DNA of 64,000 nt from Scalesia atractyloides (Eukaryota; Streptophyta; Magnoliopsida; Asterales; Asteraceae), in assembly GCA_947069175.1 (NCBI GenBank), contig CAMTDV010000022.1:35651476-35715475 (forward strand). Reading direction: 5' to 3'. Below the pieces are notes generated by a model that saw only the letters and a list, made by a program, of their open reading frames with translations, ran no database searches and was not told the origin of the DNA. Of the stretch, positions 23,882 to 36,434 are shown in pieces (position 1 is the stretch's first letter; the number at the start of each line of letters is the position of its first letter). Position numbers and translations under genes: made by a program.

Positions 23882-25200
23882 TGTAACGCTTCACAATTGT
23901 AACGTTCCGTTTTTAGCAAGATCGCTTCGCGTTTCTAATTTTGGAAAGTCCAAACCTTGTAATTGTATTTCTATTTCCGATTCATTGTAATCTAAGGCTT
24001 TGATGGTAATCAAGATTGATCTATTATGCGAAATTCACAAACTTTATTCATGTTTAAACTTATGAGCATACGTTACTTTATTGCTTAATCAATCAATTCG
24101 AAACGACTCATAAATGCTTGTTGAACGTTTATAAATCGTAATAGCAAAGTCAAGCAAGATATTAGTAGCTTAATGCAAATTATTCAAGCTTCCGTAACCA
24201 TAAAAATCTTGTCGCATTTGTGTTTAAAATATACTTGTGGCCATCTTAAGACTTATACTTGTGACACTATAATTTTCAATGTTTAAAGACCAAGATACAA
24301 CAATTATATAACTAAAGCAACAAAATAAAAATAAAAAAAGCCTAACAGCTTGCGGCCGCAAGCTGTTAAGGCATTCTCCCTCTTTTTTTTAATTCAAAAT
24401 CTTAACTAACCACATTAAATGTAACCATAATCCTTACACTATAAAACCAAGTGTTCCCCCAGCCATTTTTCATTTTTTCAAGCCTCCAAACACCTCAAAC
24501 AAACCTCCTAACTTCAGAAACTTTCTGCTGAAACAAAGCAGATTGCAAGTGAGTTTCAACTCACCTCTCTTCTTCTTCTAGCATTTTTTTATTTCTAACA
24601 CTCTTGGATAACCTCTAGGAAGATTCTCACAAGTTTTCTTGGGTAAACTAAGGTGAAACCCCATCATCTTAAGGTCCAAAAGTGTGTAAACTTTCTTCCC
24701 AATTTTTATCTTTTTAAACTTCAAGATTTTCAATGTTTTCTTCTTGTTTTCTTCCTCAACGTTCTTTGCTACGACCTATGGATGTTACCATAGGTTTTCC
24801 TTGGAAAACCAAGGTAAGACAACACCATTTTTGGGGCCAAACGTTCTGTTTTTGAAGTTAAACTTATAAAACTTTTTCAAACTTGTTTTTAAATATAACA
24901 ACTCTATGCTACTTATGCCTCTAACCAAGTCTATGATTAGTGTGTTAGCTAGACTTGTTCATACACAATCAAGAGGCATAACATGTCTCTAAACTTGTGG
25001 TTTTTAATAGGGTTTCAAACCCACAAGTGTTGAGCCATCCAAGCTTACAAACTTGTGTTGGTGTAGGTGTGATTATATGGAGGCCTTGGCCATCCATCTT
25101 TTCAATCCACCCTCACTTGATGATTTCTATATTCTTGATCATCCGGATTGTCCTTGCTACAATCTTGTTTATTGGTGAATCTTATAAATGTTCTTGATCA
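23882..25200 (+). repeat. gypsy-B partial 3' LTR (unit 1)
   Basis: TGTAACGCTTCAC marks the start. It has the intact 26-bp palindrome at 24343-24368 and TATAAAA at 24440-24446. It is cut at 25200 by the second copy of integrase sequence. Confidence 0.85.
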
Positions 25201-26811
25201 ACGATGTTCATCCTACCTTCCACGTCTCAAACATGAAAAGATGTCTCGCCGAAGAAGGACTCCAAGTTCCACTTGAAGATCTTCAAATCAATGAAACCCT
25301 ACACTTCGTGGAAAAACCGGTCGAAATCATGGATCGAGGTACTAAGCAACTAAGGCGCAGTCGAATTCCTTATGGAAATGTGGCGCTAAGTTTACTTAGG
25401 AACTTGAAAGCGACATGAAGACTAAGTATCCGCATTTATTCGCTGTGTCTTCCTAAATTTCGGGTGAAATTCCCTAAAGGAGGGAAGACTGTAACGCTTC
25501 ACAATTGTAACCTTCCGTTTTAGCAAGATCGCTTCGCGTTTCTAATTTTGGAAAGTCCAAACCTTGTAATTGTATTTCTATTTCCGATTCATTGTAATCT
25601 AAGGCTTTGATGGTAATCAAGATTGATCTATTATGCGAAATTCACAAACTTTATTCATGTTTAAACTTATGAGCATAACGTTACTTTATTGCTTAATAAA
25701 TCAATCGAAACGACTCATAAATGCTTGTTGAACGTTTATAAATCGTAATACCAAAGTCAAGCAAGATATTAGTGGCTTAATGCAAATTATTCAAGCTTCC
25801 GTCACCATAAAAATCTTGTCGCATTTGTGTTTAAAATATATACTTGTGGCCATCTTAAGACTTATACTTGTGACACTATAATTTTCAATGTTTAAAGACC
25901 AAGATACAACAATTATATAATTAAAGCAACAAAATAAAAATAAAAAAAGCCTAACAGCTTGGGCCGCAAGCTATTAAGGCATTCTCCCTCTTCTTTTTTT
26001 ATTCAAAATCTCAACTAACCACATTAAATGTAACCATAATCCTTACACTATAAAACCAAGTGTTCCCCAGCCATCTTTCATTTTTTCAAGCCTCCAAACA
26101 CCTCAAACAAACCTCCTAACTTCAGAAACTTTCTGCTGAAACAAAGCAGATTGCAAGTGAGTTTCAACTCACTTCTCTTCTTCTTCTAGCCTTTTTTTTT
26201 ATTTCTAACACTCTTGGATAACCTCTAGGAAGATTCTCACAAGTTTTCTTGGGAAAACTAAGGTGAAACCCCATCATCTTGAGATTCAAAAGTGTGTAAA
26301 CTTTCTTCCCAATTTTTATCTTTTTAAACTTCAAGATTTTCAATGTTTTCTTCTTGTTTTCTTCCTCAACGTTGTTTGCTACGACCTATGGATGTTACCG
26401 TAGGTTTTCCTTGGAAAACCAAGGTAGGACAACACCATTTTTGGGGCCAAACGTTCTGTTTTGGAAGTTAAACTTATAAAACTTTTTCAAACTTGTTTTT
26501 AAATATAACAACTCTATGCTACTTATGCCTCTAACCAAGTCTATGATTAGTGTGTTAGCTAGACTTGTTCATACACAATCAAGAGGCATAACATGTCTCT
26601 AAACTTGTGGTTTTTAATAGGGTTTCAAATCCACAAGTGTTGAGCCATCCAAGCTTACAAGCTTGTGTTGGTGTAGGTGTGATTACATGGAGGCCTTGGC
26701 CATCCAACTTTTCAATCTACCCCTCAATTGATGATTTCTATATTCTTGACCATCCGGATTTTCCTTGTGACAACCCTGTGTATTGGTGAATCTTATAAAA
26801 GTTCTTGATCA
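25201..26811 (+). repeat. tandem duplication unit 2
   Basis: It repeats unit 1 with point changes and a small deletion in the chromodomain (about 20 bp near 25366). It includes a second PPT and LTR start (TGTAACGC at 25490). The chromodomain stop seen in unit 1 is shared. The open frame at 25188-25418 is this copied integrase tail, not a separate gene. Confidence 0.9.
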
Positions 26812-27983
26812 TCCGGATTTTCAATCCACCCTCGCTTGACGGTTATCCTCCTACCTCCATGCATGACTTATATGAGTTGTATGATATCTATGAATTACAT
26901 GAACTCTATGATGAATTAGTAATATTATATGTAAACTATATATAAATAATTAATATAACCGAACCTTTGACAATGACCATATGGTTACTTGTCCTAATAT
27001 TAGGTTATTTATCTTAGACCTAACCATTGTTACGATTCTATTGGGCATGACCCATAAAAATACAAACACCCTTAGGGGCTTATAGTGTCAAATAACGTGC
27101 GTTAACGTCTAGATAAATACTTTTGTCTATACATACTTTTTGCATACTTTAAATTCCTAAAATTGACAAAGTCGATCGTAAATCTAAAACTCACACACCT
27201 ACGTTTCCTTGTGTTGGATAACTTGATGTTCATCCCCCTAATCAAACCTAACACTTTCACGGAATTTACTTTGCAAAGCGGTGAGTACACTCGAAACCCT
27301 TTTTATGTTTTACACTTTTTGGGTGCAATATGTTAACTTACCAAACTACACTAAAACACACTTTTATTCTATGAAATCACACAAACAGTCCTTCATACAT
27401 GCTATAGTTATGTGATACTTGAATTGTTACTTGGTACATTCTTATGTTAAACTAAATGTCATTAGTTTAACTCAAGCTTCCCTTAACATGTATAGTGCTC
27501 TTAGGAGTAACGCACCGCCTGTATTCTTGTGATCAATGTTAAGCTTTTAATCTATTATGTGGTACACTAGAGGATTAACTTGTAGTTCACATGCCTTGTT
27601 TACATTTATCTCGTATACTAGCTTACAATGTGGATTTGTTAAACTTTTCTTAATACTTATGCTATGATATCAAACTTGTGTACTCGCCATTACTTTGTTA
27701 TTGAACTATATTTTTAACATGTTGCAGGTTGTTCAAGTTGGTATGATGAAACTTAGTAGGATCGGCATAGAAACACGCTTAGAATGCTAAGTTGATTATT
27801 ATGTTTTTGTTGAACTTAACTCATTGTTGTTATTTGTATTCGAATTATGTTATATTTGACAATCTGATTATTTGAAATGAAGTGGGTTGTTTAAATTAAA
27901 TATTGTCACAGATAGTGTTATGATGTCTCGAGCAAATTATTTCATCTCACTTCGATGTTTCCGTCATCGGTTGGGGTGTGACA
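25490..27983 (+). repeat. gypsy-B complete 3' LTR
   Basis: It runs from TGTAACGC to GGTGTGACA, 2494 bp. The palindrome at 25952-25976 has lost a base, and TATAAAA is at 26049-26055. Near 26800-26850 it carries a local insertion made of neighbouring sequence (TTCTTGATCATCCGG and CAATCCACCCTCGCTTGA) that the 5' LTR lacks at the corresponding point (after 17113). Confidence 0.85.
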
Positions 27984-28972
27984 GGATTTGACGAAGATGT
28001 AGAAGCATGACCTTCAGCCGTCCCTTGATTTTGTACATTTGACGTGACATCTGAAATTCCAGGAACTGCACCAAAAGTAGCTTCATTTGCATCATGGAAC
28101 TTATCGTCCTCTGATGAAACATTATAATCAGCAGCATCTTTGAATTCCTCATTCTGAACAAGATTGTTAACCAAAGTAGACACTTGAGGGTTAACAATAA
28201 TGGGTCGTACTAATGACGAGTCAACTACAGTATCACTTTCTAGTAACATTTGAGCAGTTTCAGAAGCATCATCAAAGTTGGCAGATTAAAGGAGTTAAAC
28301 AGTCCATCATAGTCAAACATCCAAGGAGCACCTGGAGCTCTTACTGATTCGTATTATCTTTGAACCTTAACTTCACCCCATTTTTCATATTTTTTGATGA
28401 CAAATTCCACACTCTAAAACTAGGAGTAGCATATCCAAGAAAGAAACCTTCGATAGCCTTTGGTCCAAACTTTCCATGAGGATCAATCATAGTGCAAGGA
28501 GCTCCAAAAGGTTCTAAGAAAGACACATCTGGTTTCCTTTTATGTAGCAACTCGAAACATGTTTTCCCATGCCTCTTCACTATAAGAACTCTATTCATCG
28601 TGTAACATGCAGTAGCCACAGCCTCCGCCCAGAATTGAACAGGAAGTTCTGATTCTACTAACATAGTTCTCGCAGTTTCAATCAGAGTTCTATTTTTCCT
28701 TTCAGCGACACCATTTTGTTGTGGAGTGTAACGAGAGCTGTACTCATGCTAAATGCCTTTAGAAGAACAGAACTCATCCATAACACTGTTCTTGAATTCG
28801 GTGCCATTATCGCTTCTGATTCTCCGTATCTTCAAATTGTACAAATTTTCAAGTAGCGTCAGGAGATTCTTGAGGATTTCAGGAACTTCACCTTGTGTGC
28901 CAACATATTCACCCATGAAAATCTTGAGTAGTCATCAGTAACTACTAAGCAATAAGAATCACCATAGGTAGT
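27984..28972 (-). pseudogene. copia-A integrase, C-terminal two thirds
   Basis: Integrase joins element DNA to the chromosome. The catalytic regions are visible: TDDYSRF near 28930, the second Asp in RSDNGTEFKN (about 28790-28825) and the Glu in QNGVAERKNRT (about 28690-28725). Next come the conserved C-terminal stretch CYTMNRVLIVKRHGKT and GFFLGYATPSFRVWN (28640-28400), then a low-complexity acidic linker towards RT (28250-27990). It is cut by gypsy-B at 27984; RT and RNase H are absent. The domain continues across gypsy-D at 39759. Confidence 0.9.
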
Positions 28973-31353
28973 TGTCACACCCTAAAAAATCCACTTGCGG
29001 GGTTTTACCGCGAGGCGCTTGACAAACCAGGATCCAAGACACTATTCATATAGAATGACTCTATATGCGAAGGGTTTAAAAGGAATAGTTTTTCATGCTC
29101 GTGCCGTGCTCTATGCGGAAATGATAACTTAATAACCTGAGAAAACATGCAAAGAAGAACAAGTGTCAATAATTTATGAAGAGTGAGTTCACAGGTTTTA
29201 CTTCACAATTTTAATCATAAGTTTTTTTTCCCCACTGGTTCAACCCCGAACCAATGTCTCATAAGTTTCCCTGATCCAACCCGAATAAGATTAATGTTAA
29301 GTAGTTTAGCAGTTCATGTTATATGTTTAGGTAGCTAGCCTAGGTCATGTCAACAAAGTGTTCGATCCAAAGCTGACGTTCTGCCCCTGTTGTGCCAGGC
29401 CTATCACCAACCATGGCTAAAAAGTTAGGCAAATTCTACACTCATGACCATCAACGTTCGGTCTAACTGGCGTGACCAGTTCGAGTGGGGCTTGTCGGGC
29501 CCAGTAGTACAACTAAAAATTCCCTCGCTATAAACCAATACTAACGGCATCGTAAGTTTTAAGGGGACTGACACGTGATAAATGCTTCCTTGTGACCATA
29601 ACCGTATAACATAAGTCTAAGTAAAAATGCGTTACCGTACGGTGATGTATGCCACTCATACAACATTATAACGTGTATACGTTTTAAGTAGAAGGACGTT
29701 ACTATACCGTAATATAATCAACCCATATATCACTGTAACGTGTACATGTTTTCTCCCCCTGTGTTTTGTAAACGTTTAAAGAAATAGGGGCCGCGAACTC
29801 ACCTTAAATTGCTAGGTTAGACTTTTACAAAATAGAGTCAAATTGGTTCAATCACGTCCTATTATGATTACCACTTAATTTATTAGCATGTTCAAGAACT
29901 ACACATAAAGTAATGAAATTAACTTAACACGTTTCAGGCAATTACGATGACGATTTATATATGTATAGCATACGACACTTTCAAATAATGTCTAACTTGG
30001 TAATAACAGGCTCGTTCATTCTCACGTAGCACATGCAACTTAGATACACATAAATGAAAATTATCATGATTAAGCTTGTACACTCAAACTGGCTGTTTTC
30101 AGGAATTTTTATAAAATAGTTCCTATGTTCCACAGTTTCCACTCTTTTTACAGAAGGTGCCAATTAGCCTGTAAAATTTAGTGTAACATTTTGAAATCCT
30201 AAATCTTTACCAATTATTTATAAAAATTTATATACTAAGCTGCAGTCAGATTCGTCGCTTTCTGACTGCAGTCCACGAGAAAAATCATTTAAAAATCATC
30301 GTTCATCCGATTAACGAAATTCCAGTGGGAGATTTTCAGAAACTCCCGGTGTCCAGTTACTGTACAGATTTCGTGACCTAACCCATACAGACTTTGAAAT
30401 ATGACTCGATAAACAACCTGCAAATTCTGCAGAAATTACGCAGCTTCAGCTGCTGCACTAAATGATCATTTAAAAATAGAAAACAACCTCAGAAATACGA
30501 ATCCAGCGCCATTTGAAGCGTTTTTCAAAAATACACATTTTAGGCTTCAGAAAAACAGCTTTATGATAAATAACAATCAGTTTACAGCCAACTGAAGTTG
30601 GCTGTAAATGTTAATCAGCTTTCTGTTTTCGATTTTATAATACTAGAACAAGTTTAAACGACCATGACCCTTAGGTGTATCGATTAACAGCAGGTTAACT
30701 TATCAAATATCATCCAGCACATCAAGATTCACACAAACCCTAGGTGAATAACACCCTAAACATCACCACGAACGCAGCCAACACTCATGTATACAAGCAT
30801 GTCATCGAATATCTCAAGCAGTAGTATTTCACCCGAAACTTATCATGAAATTAGTGAATATTTACCATAAAAGACACAAGAACACAACCATGTATCCACA
30901 AAAACACCTTAAACCGCAAACTAACAATCACACTAACCTTGGGGAGGAGAGAAAGAACTAGAGAGGAAGAAGTAACAATCGAAGGGGCTGATTTGCGGGG
31001 GGGGGGGGCTGCTGGTTCTCTTCTGTCGTCGCACACAGAAATCAAGAAGTAGGGTTTGTGAATGCTCTAAAACCTTCATGCATACATACGTATACATAAG
31101 GGACCAAAGGGGGCGGTTTGGTTTAACTTGGGCCGCAAGGAGTTTGGGCCGCAAGGGGGTGTGGGTGGCGGGTTGCGCTTGGTTTGCGCAAGGGATAGGG
31201 GCTTGGTTTCAGGTTCAGGTTTTTTAAAAAGCATATTATGACACGTTAAATATTTGCGACGCTATAATATATATATATATATATATATAAGATGGAGTCG
31301 AATAATTACAAGGAATCGAATCAGAATGATACCTGATTTTCCGAGATGTCACA
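28973..31353 (-). repeat. 3' LTR of gypsy-D
   Basis: The plus strand begins TGTCACACCC and ends GATGTCACA. It has an AT microsatellite (31266-31289), a 12-G run at 30997-31008 and two GGGCCGCAAG copies near 31130-31155. Strong inverted repeats lie at 30240-30271, 30440-30453 and 30581-30608. A TATA-like GTATACATA lies near 31088-31096. Confidence 0.9.
30581..30608. repeat. 28-bp hairpin in the gypsy-D LTR
   Basis: Arms TTTACAGCCAACT and its exact complement are separated by GA. The other LTR has the same hairpin at 38983-39010 with one arm base changed. A neighbouring 11-bp inverted repeat, CTGCAGTCAGA (30240-30250 with 30261-30271), is intact in both LTRs (38650-38660 with 38671-38681). Confidence 0.9.
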
Positions 31354-31489
31354 TTATCCCAGGTTGAAGGAATTTTCGTCCCGAAAATTGAGTGAGTAAA
31401 AGTTTGAAAGTTGAGCAAGGGTTTGAAAGTTGTTGTAGGATTTCGAGTTGTCACATTCTGCCCTTATTACAAGAATTTCGCCCCGAAAT

Positions 31490-34400
31490 TCAGTTCGCGT
31501 TACTTGATTCTCGTGATTCAGTTGCAAAAAGGTGAGGATATTTATCTTTCATTTGATCCTCTCTTTCCCAAGTGTACTCCGGTCCACGCTTTGAGTTCCA
31601 ACGAACCTTGACAATTGGTATTTTACTATGTCTCCGTGTTTTGACCTCTCGATCCATAATTTCGATTCGTTCTTCAATGAACCGCAGTTGTTCGTCCACA
31701 TGGATCTCATCCAGTGGAACGGCTAATGTTTCATCTGACAGACATTTCTTCAGATTTGAGACATGAAAAACGTTGTGAACTCCATGAGCTCATCAGGATG
31801 GTTGAACTCGTAAGCTTCCTGACCGATTTTCTTTGTGATTTTAAATGGACCAACGTATCACGGGTTTAGTTTACCTCTTTTGCCAAAACGAATCACGCCC
31901 TTCCAAGGTGATACCTTCAGTAGGACCCGATCGCCTACTTGAAATGTTAACGGTTTACATCGTTGATCGGCATAGCTCTTTTGGCGATCTGGAGCTGCCG
32001 CCATACGGTTTCGAATTTGCACTATCTTTTTAGTTGTTTCCAGAACCAACTCTGGACCAGTGATTTGACTATCACCAACTTCCGCCCAACAAACAGGCGA
32101 GCGACACTTTCGTCCATACAGCGCCTCGAATGGTGCTTTGATGCTCGTGTGATAACTGTTGTTATAGGAAAACTCAACCAAAGAGGTGCTTCTCCCAGCC
32201 CTTACCAAAGTCGATTACACACGCTCTAAGGATGTCTTCGAGAGTCTCAATGGTACGTTCAATTTGACCATCAGTCTGAGGATGGTATGTTGTGCTCAAA
32301 TCAACGCGTGATCCCAAGGATTTCTGTGCGGATTGCCACAGATGAGAAGTAAAGCGTGAATCACGGTCAGATATGATGGATATTGGCACTCCTTGCCGGG
32401 ATACTATTTCCTTTATGTACAACGCTGCAAGGGTGTCGAACTTGTCGGTTTCCTTGATTGCTAAGAAGTGAGCCGATTTGGTTTAGTCGGTCGATAATCA
32501 CCCAAATTGTATCTTTTCCACTGGGTGTCTTAGGTAGACCTGTAATAAAGTCCATGGCGATTTGTTCCCATTTCCAAACGGGAGTCTCAGGCTGTTGTAA
32601 TAGCCCCGAGGGTTTTTGGTATTCTACCTTGACCTTGGCACAGGTTAGACATTTGCTTATGTAAGTGGCTATTTCAGCCTTCATGTTCGGCCACCAGTAA
32701 GTTGTTTTGAGATCTTGGTACATCTTATCTGGTCGTGGATGAACAGAGTACCTTGATTTGTGAGCTTCGTCCATTATGAGTTCCCTCAAGTTTCCTTAGA
32801 GGGGCATCCATATCCGACTAAGAAAGTAACGAGTTCCATCCGGTTTGGTTTCCCAATCACGTTCCATCTTGCGTAATTTCTCAGTTTCCAGATTTTCGGG
32901 TTTGACTGCCTCCAACTGAGTGTTGCGAATTTGTTCGGGTAGGTTAGAGTGTTTCGTAAGTTGTAAGGACCGAACTCGTCGAGGCTTCTCGTGCTCTTTC
33001 CTACTGAGAGCGTCAGCTACTACATTAGCCTTGCCTGGATGGTACTGGATGGCACATTCGTAATCGTTCAAAAGTTCGAGCCAACGGCGCTGTCGCATGT
33101 TTACTTTTTGATCGAAAATGTGTTGAAGGCTTTTGTGGTCGGTGTAGATAGTACACTTGGTTCCATAGAGATAGTGCCTCCAGATTTTTAAAGCGAACAC
33201 CACGGCTCCTAACTCTAAGTCATGCGTTGTGTAGTTCTTCTCATGTACTTTCAATTGCCGAGATGCATAAGTAATGACCTTATCGCGTTGCATGAGCACA
33301 CATCCAAGTCCCTGAATGGAAGCGTCGCAGTACACTACAAAGTCTTCGATCCCCTCAGGTAGGGACAAGATAGACGCACTACAAAGCTTCTGCTTCAGCA
33401 CCTGGAATGCTTCCTCCTGTTTGTCGCCCCAGATATATTTGGTTCCTTTCTGGGTTAGAGATGTAAGAGGTTGAGCGATCTTTGAAAAACTCTCAATAAA
33501 GCGTCGATAGTTGCCTGCCAAACCAAGAAACTGTCTTACTTCTGTTGGAGTTTTCGGCACCTCCCAACTTTTGATGGCTTCACTCTCTTCCGGGTCAACG
33601 TGGATACCTTTTTCGTTCACTATATGCCCAAGGAATTGGACTTCTCGAATCTAGAAGTCGCACTTTGAAAACTTGGCATAGAGTTGTTCCTGTCGCAGAA
33701 GTTCCAACATTAAACGTAGATGCTGTTCATGTTCCTCCTTAGTCTTAGAGTACACCAGTATGTCATCAATGAACACGATTACGAATTTGTCTAGATAAGG
33801 CTTACAAACACGGTTCATGAGATCCATGAATACTGCAGGTATGTTTGTTAGTCCGAATGGCGTAACCAAAAATTCAAAGTGGCCATAACGAGTGCGAAAT
33901 GCGGTCTTGGAGATGTCTTCCTCTGTACACGCAACTGATGGTATCCCGACCATAGATTGATTTTGGAATAGTTACTTGACCCTTGGAGCTGGTCAAACAG
34001 GTTATCGATTCGGGGTAAGGGGTATCGGTTTTTGATGTAACTTTGTTGAGCTCTTTGTAATCAATAGACATACGAAAAGTTCCATCCTTCTTCTTGACAA
34101 AAAGGACCGGAGCTCCCCATGGTGATGAGCTCGGATGGATAAAGCCTTTATCTAAGAGCTCCTGAAGTTGAGTAGAAAGTTCTTGAAGTTCAGATGGAGC
34201 TAATCGGTACGGAGCCTTGGCGATTGGTACAACGTGTTTTGCTAGCTGAATTTCGAATTCGACCTTCCTATGTGGGGGGAAACCAGGCAAGTCTTCAGGG
34301 AAGACGTCGGGAAATTCACGTACGATAGGAAAATCTTCAACTTTCCTCTCGTCGCTTAGTTGTACGGTGACATTTGCTAAGATTAGGTACGAGTTTTTCT

Positions 34401-34800
34401 GTCGTAGGCACTTTTGAGCTTTCATGAAGGAAATAATGTTGGTTACTACACGACCCTTCTCGCCATGAATGGTTAGGATCTCGCCATTTGAATGAGGTAT
34501 GCGAATAGCCTTTTCGTGACATAAGATCTCCGCTCGATTTTCAGATAACCAGTCCATGCCAACTACAACGTCAAAGCTTCCAAGTGTGGTTGGCATGAGA
34601 TCGATGGTGAATAGATGGCCAGCCAGTTGTAGCTGACATCCGTAGGCGATGTGGCTTATATCTACCGATTTTCCATTGGCTAACTCTACCAGGTATTTGA
34701 CCTCTAATTCAACAGGGTTAGTGTGCAATAGTTTTCTAAACGACTCAGAAATAAAACTCCTATCCGCACCGCTATCGAATAAAATGTGAGCAAACTGTTG
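31490..34800 (-). pseudogene. gypsy-D pol: protease, RT, RNase H, integrase, chromodomain
   Basis: Protease with FDSGADRSF at about 34770-34795 is followed by VVVGMDWLSENRAE. RT (34190-33650) keeps the palm box FVIVFIDDILVYS at about 33750-33790 but has a frameshift near 33955-34020. RNase H (33620-32980) keeps VVYCDAS and the YHPGKANVVADALSRK tail and is open for 274 codons. Integrase keeps the zinc domain (CLTCAKVK near 32640), MDFITGLPK, SDRDSRFTS and DGQIERT, with a frameshift near 32455. The chromodomain (31640-31510) reads IVKVRWNSKRGPEYTWE. The chemistry looks preserved and the breaks are few, so the decay is younger than in gypsy-B or gypsy-C. Confidence 0.9.
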
Positions 34801-34801
34801 T

Positions 34802-36168
34802 TTAAAGGAAATTTACCTGTAACCACTTTAGAATCATTACGAGCCTCACCTTTTCCAATGTAAATGCATGACCCTTAGCTCCACCACTTCCACTAGCATT
34901 ATTGTTATTATTGTTCTGATTCTGGTTCTGATTTCCACCACTGTTTCCCTTGTTCAATTGTGGGCAATCTTTCTTGAAATGATCAGTGCCACCACACTGA
35001 TAACATGACCTGGTGACTCCCGGTGGCTGCTGGGTCTGATTAGTGTTTTGCTTCGAGTTAAGGTTTACCCTGCAGTCCTTAATGGTGTGGCCTCCCCAAC
35101 CACATCGCTGACAACCACCGCACTGCCCGAAATGATGACGGTTACATTTGTTGCACAGAGGTTTCTTTCCAGCATACCCACTCTGAACCTGACTGATGGT
35201 GTTGTTACTAGACTGCTGGTTGTTGTTATTGAAGTTGCGGTTACTGTTGTTGAAACATTTCTTAGAACCCTGTTGCGCTTGCCCAGTTGATGCTTGTTTC
35301 GAAGATCCAACCTCCCACTTGCGTTTGTTTTCTGGGGCGTTCCCAGCTGCGCCCCTCTTCGGCAGTTCACCCTCTTCTACTGTAGTGTCTGTCAGTTTGT
35401 GCGCCAGCCGCACGACCTGCTAAACTGTAACGGGGTTGCTTGACTCAACCATGCCTTTAATCTCTGGAGCCAATCCCTTGATGTAAAGCTCTATCTGTTT
35501 GTACACTGGCCTAGCTATATCGGGACACAAGGAGACCAGGTCATAGTGCTTCGTGGTGTAGGCTTCAATTTTCGACCCTTCCATCTTCATAACCCAAAGA
35601 TCTTGCTCTAATTGGTGGATACGATCCCGGGGGCAGTATTGTTCCTTGATAAGATTCTTGAACTCGTCCCAACCCATTGCGTTGGCTACATCGAGTCCAA
35701 GAACCTGGACCCGCGCATTCCACCAGGTGAGAGCTGCATCTTCTAGAGTCGAAGCCGCGAATTTGACTTTGTTCTCAGTTAAGCAGTTACACATTACAAA
35801 GACAAATTCTGATTTTTCAAGCCATCTGACTAGCCCGATTGGCCTTTCCTTGCCAGTGAATTTGGTGGGCTTAGCATCGATGAACATCTTGTACGGGTTA
35901 GGGCCCATACCTACATCCACAAGTTTGGAAGTAAGAGATTTAGAAGAAGGTGATTTAAAGGATGGTTGAATACGCTAGCATACATGGTGTGAAATGAATG
36001 TAGAATCGAATGAGGGTTACCTCCCAGATTCTGATTATTGTTTGGATTCGGATTTTGGACTGCCAACACCGCAGTAACCTGCTCCTGGATGAGCGCAGCC
36101 AGTTCTACATGTGTCATTGTGATGTTGCCACGGCCACCACCACGAGCGCCACCACCGCGATCAGACAT
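34802..36168 (-). pseudogene. gypsy-D gag, interrupted
   Basis: The ATG at 36166-36168 opens a Gly/Arg-rich N-terminus (MSDRGGGARGGGRG) and the MTHVELAALIQEQV helix. A frameshift occurs near 35920-36000. The capsid domain (35920-35425) has WLEKSEFVFVMCNC, AALTWWNARV and EFKNLIKEQYCPRD. An in-frame stop lies near 35420. The nucleocapsid part (35413-34860) is Asn/Gln-rich with CNKCNRHHFGQC, CQRCGWGGHTIKDC and CYQCGGTDHFKKDC clusters, the last a standard CCHC knuckle. Gag packages the element RNA. Confidence 0.9.
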
Positions 36169-36434
36169 TCTGTTTTTTACCACAGATACACGAATGCATG
36201 AGAAAATGTATCACATATTTCATCATAGAATTCTAAGAATATTGTAATAAGAATTGGTACAACCCATCACATATAACATTCAAACCAAACATTTGATTAA
36301 AAATATATTGCAATTCACCACAATGTATTAAACCAAATATTATGTATATAAATCCAAATGTCAAAGGTAATTCCCAAACGATACTAAATTCAAACAAGGA
36401 AATAAAGAAATGTCATGATAAATGAAAAATAAAT

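Larger units (their letters stand above)
23574..25200 (+). repeat. tandem duplication unit 1 (integrase tail + PPT + partial LTR)
   Basis: It starts in the integrase C-terminal coding at ACGATGTTCATCC and runs through the PPT and about 1.3 kb of LTR to GATCA at 25200, where ACGATGTTCATCC starts again. Both breakpoints share the trinucleotide TCA (23571-23573 and 25198-25200). Length is 1627 bp. Confidence 0.9.
16187..27983 (+). mobile_element. gypsy-B: Ty3/Gypsy chromovirus with duplicated 3' end
   Basis: Order on the plus strand: truncated 5' LTR, PBS, hairpin-rich leader, gag, protease, RT, RNase H, integrase with chromodomain, PPT, partial LTR, second copy of the integrase tail and PPT, and a complete 3' LTR. 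The right end (TGTGACA at 27983) abuts copia-A sequence directly. The left flank is lost, so the TSD cannot be verified. Several frameshifts and lost catalytic residues make it inactive. Confidence 0.85.

Noticed and set aside
30997..31008. Run of 12 G as a G-quadruplex or regulatory site
   Set aside because: The other LTR has a shorter run (near 39400); homopolymer length is unreliable in assemblies.
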